From Pseudomonas sp. (GTDB lineage Bacteria > Pseudomonadota > Gammaproteobacteria > Pseudomonadales > Pseudomonadaceae), in NCBI GenBank assembly GCA_030654635.1, contig JAURXE010000601.1, forward strand, positions 1 through 15,323: a stretch of 15,323 bases of DNA, given 5' to 3'. The notes beneath the pieces were generated by a model, which was given only the letters and a program-made list of their open reading frames with translations, did not search any database and had not been told where the DNA came from. The position numbers and the translations under genes were made by a program. Position 1 is the first letter of the stretch; each line of letters opens with the position of its first letter. This document shows positions 1 through 7,486 of the stretch, piece by piece.

Positions 1-282
1 CCGGAAATCTCCTTTATTGACCGGGATGTGCTGATCATCGACGACATCCTCGATGAGGGCCACACCCTCGGCGCCATCATCGACTTCTGCAAGCATGCCG
101 GCGCCCGCGCGGTGCACACCGCCGTGCTGATCGACAAGGAACACAATCGCAAAGCGCGCCCGAATCTGCAGGCCGATTACGTCGGCTTGACCTGCATTGA
201 TCGCTACATCTTCGGCTACGGCATGGATTACAAGGGCTACTGGCGCAATGCCGCCGGCATCTATGCGGTCAAAGGTCTGTAA
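1..282 (+). CDS. hpt: Hypoxanthine-guanine phosphoribosyltransferase, 3' part
   Basis: Purine salvage enzyme of the cytosol: it joins hypoxanthine or guanine to PRPP to give IMP or GMP. Only the C-terminal 93 codons are present; the reading frame is open from base 1, so the gene begins outside the window. The PRPP-binding loop is plain (VLIIDDILDEGHTL, visible residues 10-23), with the paired Asp residues and the following Gly-His-Thr typical of the type I phosphoribosyltransferase fold. The C-terminal part (RYIFGYGMDYKGYWRN) matches the family's Phe/Tyr-rich base-binding hood. The stop is two bases before the next start, so it is probably co-transcribed with the cupin gene. An internal ATG at 28 is simply a Met-less residue position in the frame of the larger gene and is not a start. 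Confidence 0.9.
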   Translation, partial: PEISFIDRDVLIIDDILDEGHTLGAIIDFCKHAGARAVHTAVLIDKEHNRKARPNLQADYVGLTCIDRYIFGYGMDYKGYWRNAAGIYAVKGL

Positions 283-284
283 GC

Positions 285-770
285 ATGCCGGCACCACGCT
301 TTCTCGATCAGGCGCTGTTCGCTGACCTGGCGGCCCAGGCAGCGGCCAATCCGCGCCAGCGCCAGCATCACAATTTGCACCAGATGGAAGAGGCCTGTCA
401 CCGCATGGTGGTGGGTTTGCAGCCGGACACCTATCTGCCACCACATCGGCATTTGGCCGATGATAAAGCGGAAACCTTGCTGGCCCTGCAGGGCTGCTTC
501 GGTTTGCTGATCTTTACCGAGGCGGGCGAGGTGCTGGACAAACGCTTTTTGCAGGCGGGTGGCGAATGCGCCGGTGTCGATCTGCCGCCGGGAGTGTTTC
601 ATGCACTGGTGGTGCTGGCGCCGGACAGTGTGCTGTTCGAGTGCAAGGCCGGGCCGTATCGGCCGATCACCGAGGCGGAGCTGGCGCACTGGGCACCCGC
701 CGAAGGTCAGGCGGCAGCAGCTGAATACCGCGAGTGGATGCGGGCACAATTTGCGGCGCTTAACGATTAG
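285..770 (+). CDS. WbuC-family cupin-fold metalloprotein
   Basis: A 161-residue single-domain cupin protein, probably cytosolic since no signal peptide is visible. The pattern PPHRH (53-57), Glu63, and His106 in a late strand gives the usual cupin metal set (His54, His56, Glu63, His106). The N-terminal Arg-Gln-His-His-Asn-Leu-His stretch (25-32) and the late GPY...WAP (123-137) are hallmarks of the WbuC family. Family members are often annotated near sugar or O-antigen genes, but no such genes are here and the reaction is not established. The start lies two bases after the hpt stop, which favours one transcript and coupled translation. Its stop faces the dauA stop 15 bases away, with no obvious terminator between them. 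Confidence 0.82.
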   Translation: MPAPRFLDQALFADLAAQAAANPRQRQHHNLHQMEEACHRMVVGLQPDTYLPPHRHLADDKAETLLALQGCFGLLIFTEAGEVLDKRFLQAGGECAGVDLPPGVFHALVVLAPDSVLFECKAGPYRPITEAELAHWAPAEGQAAAAEYREWMRAQFAALND

Positions 771-785
771 CTGGGGCTGCGGCTC

Positions 786-2510
786 TTAGTTGTTTGTGGG
801 TTCTGGGTTCAGCCAGCGCAAGGCTTTTTCGCGAGCTTGGTCGAGGTTGCCGACATAGGCCAGTCGGCCTTCTTCGCGCTGGATATTGGCGCGGCGCAGT
901 TTGAGGCGTACCCGTGGTGAGCAGCCCACCAGAATCAGGCCAATGTTTTGTTTGCGATAGTCGCGCAGCACGTTGTCCAGGGCCGCCAGGGCTGTCAGGT
1001 CCAGCAACGGCACGGCGCTGATGTCGACAATCACCAGTTTCACGTCGGGGGCGTAGCGGCGCAGTACGCTGAGGGCTTTTTCCGCTGCGCCAAAGAACAG
1101 CGGGCCGCGAATGGCGTACACCAGCACATGCTCAGGCAGGTCTTGCAGCGCTTGGTGAAAGTGTTTGGGCAACACCGCTGTATCGGTCAGGTCGCTCATG
1201 CGCTTGATAAACAAGCCGGCCGCCAGCAGCAGGCCGACGCCGACCGCCAGCACCATGTCGAACAAGACGGTGAGAATCAGGCAGGTCAGCAGCACCAGTA
1301 CGTCACTGCGTGGGGCGATGCGCAGGGTGTGCAGCACATGCCCCGGCTCGCTCATGTTCCAGGCCACCATCAGCAATAATGCCGCCAGCGCCGCCATCGG
1401 CAGGTAACTGAACAGCGGTGCCAGCAGCAGTATCGCCACCAGCACTACGCCAGCATGGATGATCGCCGCCAGCGGCGAAAAGGCGCCGGCTCGCACATTT
1501 GCGGCGCTGCGGGCGATGGCGGCGGTGGCGGTGATGCCGCCAAACAGCGGCGCGATCAGGTTGCCAAGGCCTTGGCCGATCAGCTCGGCATTCGGGTCGT
1601 GTTTACTGCCAGTCATGCCGTCGGCGACCACCGCGCAAAGCAACGATTCAATCGCCGCGAGCATGGCGATGGCAAAGGCCGGCGCCAGCAGTTGGCGGAT
1701 CAGCTCAAACGACAGTTGCAGTGGCTGGCCATTGGACGCCGGTAACTGCCAGGGCCAGGCAAAGCTCGGCAAAAACGGCGGAATGCCAGGATGCACAACA
1801 CCGTCCAGGCTGTAGCTGAAACGCTCGCCTAGGGTCGCCAGCGGTATGCCGTAGTGCTCCAGAGCCAGCCCAACTAGGCTACCGACTGCCAAGGCGGCCA
1901 GATGACCGGGTATCTTGGGTACCCAGCGCGGCCAAATCAGCAGCACCGCCAAGCTGATGGCGCCGACCAATGCATCACCCAAGTGGGCGTCAGGCATGGC
2001 ACTCAGTAACACTTCGAGCTGCTCCACGTAATGCAGAGGCTGACTGCTTAAGGTCAAACCGAGCAGGTCTTTAAGTTGCAAGGTGGCAATTACTACGCCG
2101 ATGCCGGCGGTAAAGCCGAGGGTCACCGGGTAGGGCACAAACTCAATCAATCGCCCGGCTCGCGCCAGCCCCAGAGCAATCATGATCAGTCCAGCCAGCA
2201 TGCTGCACAGCAGCAAGCCCCCCACGCCGTATTGCTGGGTAATCGGCAGCAGGATCACCACAAAGGCGGCAGTCGGGCCGGACACATTAAAGCGAGAGCC
2301 GCCGGTGAGTGCGATCAGCGGTGCCGCTACCAGTACGGTGTAAAGGCCGTATTGCGGCGCCACACCGACGGCAATTGCCAGGGCCATGGCCAGTGGAATG
2401 GCGATGATGCCGACGGTTAAGCCAGCCGCCAAATCACCGCGCAAGGCTTTTAGCGAGTAACCAGCCTGTAACGTTTGACGCCAGGCGGCGAACAGCGGAG
2501 GTAAGTGCAT
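786..2510 (-). CDS. dauA: SulP-family C4-dicarboxylate transporter DauA
   Basis: Inner-membrane anion transporter of the SLC26/SulP family, 574 residues: about 450 residues of hydrophobic membrane segments followed by a cytosolic STAS domain (about 460-565, with DISAVPLLDLTAL near its anion/nucleotide-like loop). Long stretches match what I recall of E. coli DauA/YchM, for example LTVGIIAIPLAMALAIAVG, TGGSRFNVSGPTAAFVV and NMSEP, so succinate/C4-dicarboxylate uptake is preferred over sulfate. The frame stays open upstream to an ATG at 2678, but the added 56 residues are basic, Pro-rich and unlike any SulP N-terminus. A -10 element at 2545-2550 would put the transcript start inside that extension. 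I therefore choose the ATG at 2510, although its ribosome site is weak. It is convergent with the cupin gene and divergent from the small gene at 2789. Confidence 0.85.
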   Translation of the reverse strand: MHLPPLFAAWRQTLQAGYSLKALRGDLAAGLTVGIIAIPLAMALAIAVGVAPQYGLYTVLVAAPLIALTGGSRFNVSGPTAAFVVILLPITQQYGVGGLLLCSMLAGLIMIALGLARAGRLIEFVPYPVTLGFTAGIGVVIATLQLKDLLGLTLSSQPLHYVEQLEVLLSAMPDAHLGDALVGAISLAVLLIWPRWVPKIPGHLAALAVGSLVGLALEHYGIPLATLGERFSYSLDGVVHPGIPPFLPSFAWPWQLPASNGQPLQLSFELIRQLLAPAFAIAMLAAIESLLCAVVADGMTGSKHDPNAELIGQGLGNLIAPLFGGITATAAIARSAANVRAGAFSPLAAIIHAGVVLVAILLLAPLFSYLPMAALAALLLMVAWNMSEPGHVLHTLRIAPRSDVLVLLTCLILTVLFDMVLAVGVGLLLAAGLFIKRMSDLTDTAVLPKHFHQALQDLPEHVLVYAIRGPLFFGAAEKALSVLRRYAPDVKLVIVDISAVPLLDLTALAALDNVLRDYRKQNIGLILVGCSPRVRLKLRRANIQREEGRLAYVGNLDQAREKALRWLNPEPTNN

Positions 2511-2544
2511 CGGCCGGCTCAAACTAAGGGGAGGTAATGGCTGC

Positions 2545-2550
2545 AGTATA
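2545..2550 (-). promoter_or_regulatory. Candidate -10 element for dauA
   Basis: Read on the minus strand this is TATACT, five of six bases of the sigma-70 consensus, about 35 bases upstream of the chosen dauA ATG. I do not see a good -35 at 16-18 bases further up, so it would need an activator or be weak. It supports the shorter dauA start. Confidence 0.35.
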
Positions 2551-2645
2551 GGGCCGGGACGGCGGGATAGGCGTTCTTCTTTAGTCGCCTTTTGTGGCTG
2601 AAATGCCGGTGCTAGAGCGGCATTTACGTCTTTTTTGAGCGTGCT

Positions 2646-2666
2646 ACCGCGATTGCGCGGTTTTTT
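2646..2666 (+). terminator. Orphan intrinsic terminator between divergent genes
   Basis: A six-pair stem ACCGCG / CGCGGT with a four-base loop (2652-2655) is followed directly by six T. It has the form of a plus-strand Rho-independent terminator. No annotated plus-strand gene lies just upstream, because the preceding coding sequence is dauA on the other strand. It could end a small RNA or stop readthrough antisense to dauA. Confidence 0.45.
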
Positions 2667-2724
2667 GCCGCACCGCACGCCATCTTCCTACGCTTGGCTG
2701 TTTGCCGGTGCAGTGTTGCGCGCG

Positions 2725-2753
2725 TTGAGCCCTGGGCTGGCGGTGGGTAAACT
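2725..2753 (+). promoter_or_regulatory. Candidate sigma-70 promoter for the 2789-3683 gene pair
   Basis: TTGAGC (2725-2730) and TAAACT (2748-2753) are separated by 17 bases, four of six consensus bases in each box. The predicted start would leave a leader of about 30 bases before the ATG at 2789. A second A-rich hexamer, TAAAAT, occurs at 2763 but has no matching -35. Confidence 0.4.
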
Positions 2754-2788
2754 GTGCTCAGGTAAAATCCCGAGTATTGGAGCGACTG

Positions 2789-3076
2789 ATGCGTAAAGAC
2801 AAGAAACAGGTAATTGGCGAAGAGATTGCTGATGAGCCGATTAAGCTGTTCCTGGCCGTTGAGCCGGCGGATGCTACGCCGCCTTCTTTGCACAAGCTGA
2901 TAAAGGCTTATCGCGGCCTGCGGGTTGATGACTTTGAGCGCTTTGTTGGCTTCTTTATTGCCGCCGGCTTCGATCTGAATGCTACAGACGAGCAAGGTCG
3001 TGATTTTGTCGCCTTGATCGCCGATCAGCGTTTGGCCCAGCCTTACATCGAGATCATCCAGGCCGCCCGTGCTTGA
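2789..3076 (+). CDS. PA4642-type conserved small protein
   Basis: A 95-residue soluble protein that I recognise as the conserved Pseudomonas hypothetical of the PA4642 type; its function is unknown. It begins MRKDKKQVIGEEI and carries the conserved middle stretch DATPPSLHKLIKAYRGLR, then DDFERFVGFF and DEQGRDFVALI. It has no signal peptide and no membrane segment. The frame could open at a TTG at 2777, but that reading consumes the Shine-Dalgarno sequence: GGAG at 2779-2782 sits six bases before the ATG at 2789, which decides the start. The 3' end overlaps the following lipoprotein gene by eight bases, so the two are very likely translationally coupled. The repeated Asp/Glu-rich short helices suggest a compact helical, possibly ankyrin-like fold (Gly-Phe-Asp-Leu-Asn-Ala-Thr-Asp); this is only a suggestion. 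Confidence 0.8.
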   Translation: MRKDKKQVIGEEIADEPIKLFLAVEPADATPPSLHKLIKAYRGLRVDDFERFVGFFIAAGFDLNATDEQGRDFVALIADQRLAQPYIEIIQAARA

Positions 3077-3683
3077 GTCTGGATTGGCTCGCGGCGCGGC
3101 GTGGTTGGCGCTGCTGAGCGCCAGCTTGCTGGGTGGTTGCAGCAGCCAACCACCCAAACAGCAAGAAGACCTGTGTCTGATCTTTGCAGAAAAACCCGAG
3201 TGGCATACGGTCGCCGAAGACGTCAGCAAGCGCTGGGGCACGCCGGCCTTTGTGCCGATGGCGATGATGTATCAAGAGTCGAGTTTTCGCGCCGATGCCC
3301 GTCCGCCGATGCGTTATTTTCTCGGCATCATTCCCTATGGTCGACCCAGCACCGCCTATGGCTATGCACAGGTGAAGGATGAAACCTGGGCCGATTATCA
3401 GCGCGAGACCGGTAATAATTGGTCGAGCCGCGATAATTTTGACGATGCCCTGGACTTCATGGGCTGGTACACCAGCAAAACCCAGAAGGTTAATGGCATC
3501 TCCAAATGGGATGCCTACAACCAGTACCTCAACTACCACGAGGGTTGGGGTGGCTTCAGTCGTGGCAGTCATCTGCAAAAAGCCTGGTTGCTGCCGGTGG
3601 CGCGTAAAGTTGATGAGCGCTCCCGGCGCTATTCGATCCAATACAAAGGTTGTAAAGACAGCCTCCCATCCAGCTGGTTTTAA
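3069..3683 (+). CDS. Lipoprotein with a transglycosylase SLT-like domain
   Basis: A 204-residue predicted lipoprotein of the cell envelope. A hydrophobic signal segment (about 10-23) ends in a lipobox LLGGC with acylated Cys24. The mature protein has an SLT/lysozyme-like core: MMYQESSF places the expected catalytic Glu at 70, and YGYAQV about 30 residues later corresponds to the Gly-x-x-Gln segment of lytic transglycosylases. A tail rich in Tyr, Trp and Gly follows (NQYLNYHEGWGGF), also common in this fold. The likely role is peptidoglycan cleavage or binding. The start is GTG at 3069, eight bases inside the preceding gene, with only a weak AGG before it; coupling probably helps. A TTG at 3084 is an alternative start that keeps the signal peptide. 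No terminator is obvious after the stop. Confidence 0.75.
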   Translation: MLESGLARGAAWLALLSASLLGGCSSQPPKQQEDLCLIFAEKPEWHTVAEDVSKRWGTPAFVPMAMMYQESSFRADARPPMRYFLGIIPYGRPSTAYGYAQVKDETWADYQRETGNNWSSRDNFDDALDFMGWYTSKTQKVNGISKWDAYNQYLNYHEGWGGFSRGSHLQKAWLLPVARKVDERSRRYSIQYKGCKDSLPSSWF

Positions 3684-4105
3684 ACGTGAAAAGCCCCTGG
3701 TTATGCGGCTAAAAGTCGCGCTTTAACCTCCTGCAAGCAGCGTTGCCTGTAAAAAAAAGATCAGCGGAAGCGCCTTGCGCAATTTTTGCGTTAAGCAATG
3801 CGTCATTAATGGTATCGTTCGCGCCGCAAAAATAACGCCCTTATAGGGGCCTGTTCTGTGCAGAAATGGCAGCGTTGGGAGATATCCTGATGAGTGTCAA
3901 TGAGCTGTTGAGCTGAACCCAGTCGCTTGTTTGTCTCCGGTTGTGGGGCTGGTTGAGGTGCATGCAGGGGGCCATTAGTTATCTGGAAGTTACCTCTTCC
4001 TGGCTCTGAATACGTCTGGCGGGCAGTAATGATCAGTTGGTGCGGGCTCAACAAAGCGAGCCGCTCCGGCGGGATGCAGCAGATTTCGATTGTGGAGATG
4101 CGGTA
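3684..4105 (+). other. 422-bp upstream region of mqo, no convincing full gene
   Basis: This gap is more AT-rich than its surroundings and holds no long open frame with a recognisable product. Visible items are a run of eight A (about 3752-3759), a TTGCGCAA palindrome at 3775-3782, a tiny open frame with a good ribosome site (3890-3916), and a GCGGGCTC...GAGCCGC hairpin with one bulge (4042-4064) shortly before the mqo start. I could not place a strong sigma-70 promoter. The length suggests an extended regulated leader for mqo. Confidence 0.5.
3890..3916 (+). CDS. Possible leader peptide upstream of mqo (8 codons)
   Basis: ATG to TGA encodes MSVNELLS. A GGGAG Shine-Dalgarno at 3877-3881 lies eight bases before the ATG, better placed than that of many real genes in this window. 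No codon run suggests classical amino-acid attenuation. It might be a regulatory leader peptide, a remnant start, or chance. Confidence 0.25.
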   Translation: MSVNELLS

Positions 4106-5608
4106 ATGGCGCAAAACGATAACCAGGCAGTAGATGTGGTGTTGGTTGGGGCCGGCATCATGAGCGCAACGCTCGCCGTGCTGCTCAAAGAGCTTGATCC
4201 GACGATCAAGCTGGAAGTTGTTGAGTTGATGGATGCGGGTGCTATCGAGAGTTCCAACCCATGGAACAACGCGGGCACCGGCCATGCTGGCTTGTGTGAG
4301 CTAAATTACACGCCGCAGGCTGCAGACGGTTCGGTCGAGATCAAAAAGGCCGTCAGCATCAATGCCATGTTCGAGGTGTCCAAGCAGTTCTGGGCCTACT
4401 TGATCGAAAAAGGCACCTTCGGCTCCGCGCAAAGTTTCATTAACCCAGTACCGCATCTCAGTTTTGTGCGTGGCCAGGAAGACATCGGTTTTCTCAAGTC
4501 GCGTTTTGCTCAGATGAGCAAGCACCATTGCTTCAATGGCATGGAATACACCGAAGACCGTGACACCCTGGCGCAGTGGATGCCGCTGATGATGCCGGGC
4601 CGCGCCGCCGATGAACCGGTCGCGGCAACTCGCGCACTGGGCGGCAGCGACGTCAACTTCGGCGCGCTGACCAACCAGTTGCTGCACTTCCTTTCTGAGC
4701 AAGATCAAACAGACGTTAACTACTGCACCAAAGTGGTTGGCTTGGACCGTAATGACGCCGGCTGGCTGGTTAGCGTCAAGGATCAGGTGAGTGGTGCTAG
4801 TCGTAAAATCCAGTCGCGCTTCGTCTTTCTCGGCGCTGGCGGCGCGGCCTTGCCGTTGCTGCAGATGTCCGGCATCCCGGAAGGCAAGGGTTTTGGCGGT
4901 TTCCCAGTGAGTGGCCAGTGGCTGCGTTGCGACAACCAGGAAGTGGTCAGTCAACATCAGGCCAAGGTCTACAGCCAGGCCGATGTAGGCGCGCCACCGA
5001 TGTCGGTACCGCACCTGGATACCCGTATGGTCGAGGGTAAAAAATCCTTGTTGTTCGGGCCTTACGCCGGGTTTACCACCAAGTTCTTGAAGCACGGCTC
5101 GTTTCTGGACCTGCCGCTGTCGATCCGTCCGAGCAATATCTTGCCGATGCTGGCGGTGGCGCGCGACAACTTCGACCTGACCAAGTATCTGATGGGCGAA
5201 GTCATGCAGTCGCAAGACCAACGCCTAGACGCCTTGCGCAAGTTCTACCCGAACGCCAAAGCCGAAGACTGGCGCTTGGAAACGGCCGGCCAGCGCGTGC
5301 AGATCATCAAGAAAGATGAGAAAAATGGCGGCATTCTGCAGTTCGGCACTGAGTTGGTGGCATCGAAAGATGGCAGCCTGGCGGCCTTGCTGGGCGCCTC
5401 TCCGGGTGCTTCGGTAACGGTGTCGATCATGCTCGATCTGCTCGAACGCTGCTTTCCTGAGCAGCTGCGCAGCGAGCAGTGGCAGTCGCGTTTGCAGGCA
5501 ATCTTCAAGGCTACGGCCAAGACCCTGGAAACCGATGCCGAGCTGTACCGCGACGTGCAGGCGCAATCGGATCAGGTCTTGGGTCTGGGCCCGACCGCAG
5601 CAGTCTGA
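4106..5608 (+). CDS. mqo: Malate:quinone oxidoreductase
   Basis: Membrane-associated FAD enzyme that oxidises L-malate to oxaloacetate and passes electrons to the quinone pool, serving the TCA cycle in Pseudomonas in place of or beside NAD malate dehydrogenase. The product is 500 residues, the normal length for the family. The N-terminal dinucleotide motif [13 protein letters not shown] (Gly15, Gly17, Ser20) and the family block [21 protein letters not shown] are clear, as are the C-terminal GASPGASV and the [10 protein letters not shown] segment. The frame extends to 4037, but the ATG at 4106 is preferred: GGAG at 4094-4097 is eight bases upstream and the protein then begins at the usual family position. 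An ATG CGG TAA micro-frame ends within this start codon. A strong terminator follows at 5625. The gene appears to be monocistronic. Confidence 0.96.
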   Translation: MAQNDNQAVDVVLVGAGIMSATLAVLLKELDPTIKLEVVELMDAGAIESSNPWNNAGTGHAGLCELNYTPQAADGSVEIKKAVSINAMFEVSKQFWAYLIEKGTFGSAQSFINPVPHLSFVRGQEDIGFLKSRFAQMSKHHCFNGMEYTEDRDTLAQWMPLMMPGRAADEPVAATRALGGSDVNFGALTNQLLHFLSEQDQTDVNYCTKVVGLDRNDAGWLVSVKDQVSGASRKIQSRFVFLGAGGAALPLLQMSGIPEGKGFGGFPVSGQWLRCDNQEVVSQHQAKVYSQADVGAPPMSVPHLDTRMVEGKKSLLFGPYAGFTTKFLKHGSFLDLPLSIRPSNILPMLAVARDNFDLTKYLMGEVMQSQDQRLDALRKFYPNAKAEDWRLETAGQRVQIIKKDEKNGGILQFGTELVASKDGSLAALLGASPGASVTVSIMLDLLERCFPEQLRSEQWQSRLQAIFKATAKTLETDAELYRDVQAQSDQVLGLGPTAAV

Positions 5609-5624
5609 GCTTGATGCGTTGACT

Positions 5625-5654
5625 AAACCGCCCTTCGGGGCGGTTTTTGTTTTT
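5625..5654 (+). terminator. Intrinsic terminator of mqo
   Basis: Perfect nine-pair stem AAACCGCCC (5625-5633) / GGGCGGTTT (5638-5646) with a TTCG tetraloop and a T-rich tail to 5654. It begins 17 bases after the mqo stop. The TTCG loop and stem are textbook for a Rho-independent terminator. Confidence 0.93.
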
Positions 5655-5690
5655 GTGCTATGTCCCGGTTATGCAGTGGGTGCAAAACCC

Positions 5691-5750
5691 TAGGCTGGCT
5701 TCAGCTCGCCAACGTCCTTATCCCGCGCTGGTGGGCTAAAGCCCACCCTA
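5691..5750. repeat. REPIN-like inverted repeat doublet
   Basis: The right unit contains the perfect palindrome GGTGGGCTAAAGCCCACC (5730-5747) followed by CTA, a common extragenic repeat of Pseudomonas and relatives. The left unit (5691-5714, starting TAGGCTGGCTTCAGC) aligns with the reverse complement of the right unit (5725-5750, starting TAGGGTGGGCTTTAGC) with several mismatches and a one-base gap. Two diverged REP units in opposite orientation around a 10-base spacer is the REPIN layout. It lies between the mqo terminator and the yajG-like gene. Confidence 0.6.
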
Positions 5751-5836
5751 CAAAGATCTACCGCCGCCTTGCGGGAACCAGACGCGCCGGCATCGGTCAA
5801 AAACTGCCGCTGCTGTAAGCGGCGCGGCGGCGTGGT

Positions 5837-5842
5837 TATACT
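5837..5842 (+). promoter_or_regulatory. Candidate -10 element for the YajG-type gene
   Basis: TATACT, five of six consensus bases, lies 36 bases before the ATG at 5879, giving a leader of about 30 bases. The region 16-18 bases upstream (around TGTAAG) is a poor -35. This is the best promoter signal in the 5751-5878 gap. Confidence 0.35.
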
Positions 5843-5878
5843 GCCGCCTATTTGCCGCCCACTCTTGGAGAGATAAAC

Positions 5879-6463
5879 ATGCTGCATCGCCTGTTGTTCG
5901 GTTTGTTGGCTGTTAGCAGCCTGACCCTGGTTGGTTGCGTCCACAGTCCGCAACAACTTAGCCCTATCCCTGTGCTGAATACCCCGCTGGTTGCCGTGGG
6001 GCATGGTCAGCCGGTGCAGGTGCGCTTGGTGGATGGGCGTAAGTCGCCTGTATTGGGCACCCGTGGTGGCATGTACCCGGAAACCAGCACCATCAGCGTG
6101 GCCGGTCAGCAATTGATGCCCAAGCTGCAGGCGCAAGCCGAAGCAGCGGTGCGTTTGCTCGGTTTTACCCCGAGCAGCAATGCCTACAACGCGCCGCAGC
6201 TGACCCTGACCCTGACCGATTTGAAGTACCAGTCGCCCAAGGAAGGTTTGTATGTGACCGAAGCGACCATCAACGCCAACTTCCGGGTTGACGCGCAAAA
6301 TGCTACGCGCCGCTACAGCGGCCAGTATGGCGCCTCGTTGAATCAACACTTTGGCATGGCACCCAACGAGCAAACCAACAACAAGCTGGTCAGCGAAGTG
6401 CTCAGCGACGCCCTGAGCCGCGCCTTTAAAGACCCGAGCATTGGGCAATTGCTGGCCCAGTAA
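5879..6463 (+). CDS. YajG-family lipoprotein
   Basis: A 194-residue predicted lipoprotein. A short basic start (MLHRL), a hydrophobic segment and the lipobox LVGC give an acylated Cys near residue 20. The body resembles the YajG family: a proline-rich post-lipobox linker, an RLVDGRKSPVLGTRGG segment, and a C-terminal helix (SEVLSDALSRAFKDPSI). The family's function is unknown; members are thought to be envelope lipoproteins, and in E. coli yajG lies near ampG. The frame opens at TTG 5852, but GGAG at 5867-5870 is eight bases before the ATG at 5879, and the shorter form has a proper signal peptide. It is a single gene with its own candidate promoter and a strong terminator at 6504. Confidence 0.82.
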   Translation: MLHRLLFGLLAVSSLTLVGCVHSPQQLSPIPVLNTPLVAVGHGQPVQVRLVDGRKSPVLGTRGGMYPETSTISVAGQQLMPKLQAQAEAAVRLLGFTPSSNAYNAPQLTLTLTDLKYQSPKEGLYVTEATINANFRVDAQNATRRYSGQYGASLNQHFGMAPNEQTNNKLVSEVLSDALSRAFKDPSIGQLLAQ

Positions 6464-6503
6464 GTGTTCAGGCTTTACTGAATAGCCGCTGCACCGCCAA
6501 GAC

Positions 6504-6537
6504 AAAAACGCCCCGACTGGTTCGGGGCGTTTTTTTT
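6504..6537. terminator. Bidirectional intrinsic terminator
   Basis: Stem AAAAACGCCCCGA (6504-6516) / TCGGGGCGTTTTT (6522-6534), 13 pairs with a five-base loop and eight T on the plus strand. Read on the minus strand it has a five-T tail. It sits between the convergent yajG-type gene and the LysR gene, so it can serve both. Confidence 0.93.
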
Positions 6538-6567
6538 GCGTCGTCGTTAAATTATTGGCAGGCCGCT

Positions 6568-7443
6568 CTACGTCTGTGCCGAGCCTTCGTCCAGCAACTG
6601 GCTCTCCAGCCAGGCGCAAAAGTTGCGGGTCAGCGGGTTGTTTTCGCTGTCGTGATGCACCAGCCAGGCCCAGCTCGGTCCGTCGATGCGTTGCTCGGTC
6701 AATGGCTGCAAGCGGCCGCTGGCCTGCGCCGCCTGGCTGAGCAGTTGGCTGACCAGGGCGATACCCAGCCCGCCGCAAGCGGCATCCAGCAGTAGCCCTG
6801 GGTCGGAGAAGTTCAGGCCGTTGCTTTGTTGGCCGACGTCGGCGCCGGCCGCTACCGTCCAATGACTCCAGTCCATTTGCCGTTCGCCATGCAGGGTGCA
6901 ACGCTGCGCGGCCGGCAGCGCCAGCACGCTGGGGTGGCAGGCTGGAAATAGCTGGTCGCGATACAGCAGTTTAAAGCTGCACTCGGCCTGGGCGCCGAGG
7001 TCGTCGCGCACCGCCAGGTCGATGGTCTGGCTGGCCATGTCCGGGGCTTCGTCACTGGTAAACAGCCACAGATCGACCTCCGGGTGCCGCTGGCGAAAAT
7101 CCCCCAGGCGCGGCAGTAACCAATGGTGGGCAAAGGCCGGGGTGGTGTTGAGCACCAGCTGATTGGGCTTGTGGTACTGATCGAGCCGGCGGATGCCCAT
7201 GGCCAATTGCTGCAGCAGCGTCTGGGTGGTGCTGAGCAGGTCGTGGCCGGCATCGGTGAGGCTGACGCTGCGCCCGTTGCGCTCAAACAGCGGCTGCTCA
7301 AGGTAGGCCTCGAGGCTGCGAATCTGCTGGCTGATGGCCGACTGGGTGAGGTGCAGTTCGTCGGCGGCCTTGTGGAAACTGCCCAGCCGGGCGGCCGCTT
7401 CAAAGCCGCGCAGAGTGTTCAGGGGTGGCCAATGTTTGAGCAT
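6568..7443 (-). CDS. LysR-type transcriptional regulator (GcvA-like)
   Basis: A 291-residue DNA-binding regulator. The N-terminal winged helix-turn-helix is typical (about 10-65: FEAAARLGSFHKAADELHLTQ... then AISQQIRSLE and PLFERNGRSVSLTDAG). The rest (about 88-290) is a periplasmic-binding-like effector domain, with the GLGIALVSQLL motif usual for GcvA-type members. The ATG at 7443 has AAGG ten bases upstream (7454-7457 on the plus strand). It is divergent from aguA across a 135-bp gap that contains a perfect palindrome fitting the T-N11-A rule, so it is the obvious candidate regulator of the agmatine genes and of itself. This is inferred from context; the effector could be agmatine, N-carbamoylputrescine or putrescine. 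It differs from aguR of the classical P. aeruginosa aguBA operon, which is TetR-type. Confidence 0.88.
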   Translation of the reverse strand: MLKHWPPLNTLRGFEAAARLGSFHKAADELHLTQSAISQQIRSLEAYLEQPLFERNGRSVSLTDAGHDLLSTTQTLLQQLAMGIRRLDQYHKPNQLVLNTTPAFAHHWLLPRLGDFRQRHPEVDLWLFTSDEAPDMASQTIDLAVRDDLGAQAECSFKLLYRDQLFPACHPSVLALPAAQRCTLHGERQMDWSHWTVAAGADVGQQSNGLNFSDPGLLLDAACGGLGIALVSQLLSQAAQASGRLQPLTEQRIDGPSWAWLVHHDSENNPLTRNFCAWLESQLLDEGSAQT

Positions 7444-7465
7444 GTCTGATAAGCCTTGCTAATCA

Positions 7466-7478
7466 TTTGTCGACAAAA
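7466..7478. promoter_or_regulatory. Candidate LysR-type operator
   Basis: Perfect 12-base palindrome TTTGTCGACAAA (7466-7477). With the next A it fits the LysR T-N11-A box. It lies 23 bases upstream of the regulator's own ATG and about 100 bases upstream of aguA, the usual place for an activation site. A second, imperfect dyad (GATAAGC ctt GCTAATC) lies at 7448-7464 next to it. Confidence 0.5.
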
Positions 7479-7486
7479 TCCATCGT

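Noticed and set aside
2511..2678. 56-residue N-terminal extension of DauA
   Set aside because: The residues are basic and Pro-rich and unlike SulP N-termini, and a likely -10 element lies inside the extension.
2777..2788. TTG start for the PA4642-type gene
   Set aside because: GGAG at 2779-2782 is the ribosome site for the ATG at 2789, and homologues start at MRKDKK.
3775..3782. TTGCGCAA palindrome as an FNR/Anr site
   Set aside because: It lacks the TTGAT-N4-ATCAA form expected for Anr; eight-base palindromes of this kind are common by chance.
4098..4106. ATG CGG TAA micro-frame overlapping the mqo start
   Set aside because: The Shine-Dalgarno is directly adjacent to this ATG, so it is far too close to serve it; probably chance.
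5690..6901. 403-codon open frame on the minus strand over the yajG-type gene
   Set aside because: It runs antisense through a recognised lipoprotein gene, two terminators and part of the LysR gene, is rich in Arg/Gln/His, and has no family resemblance.
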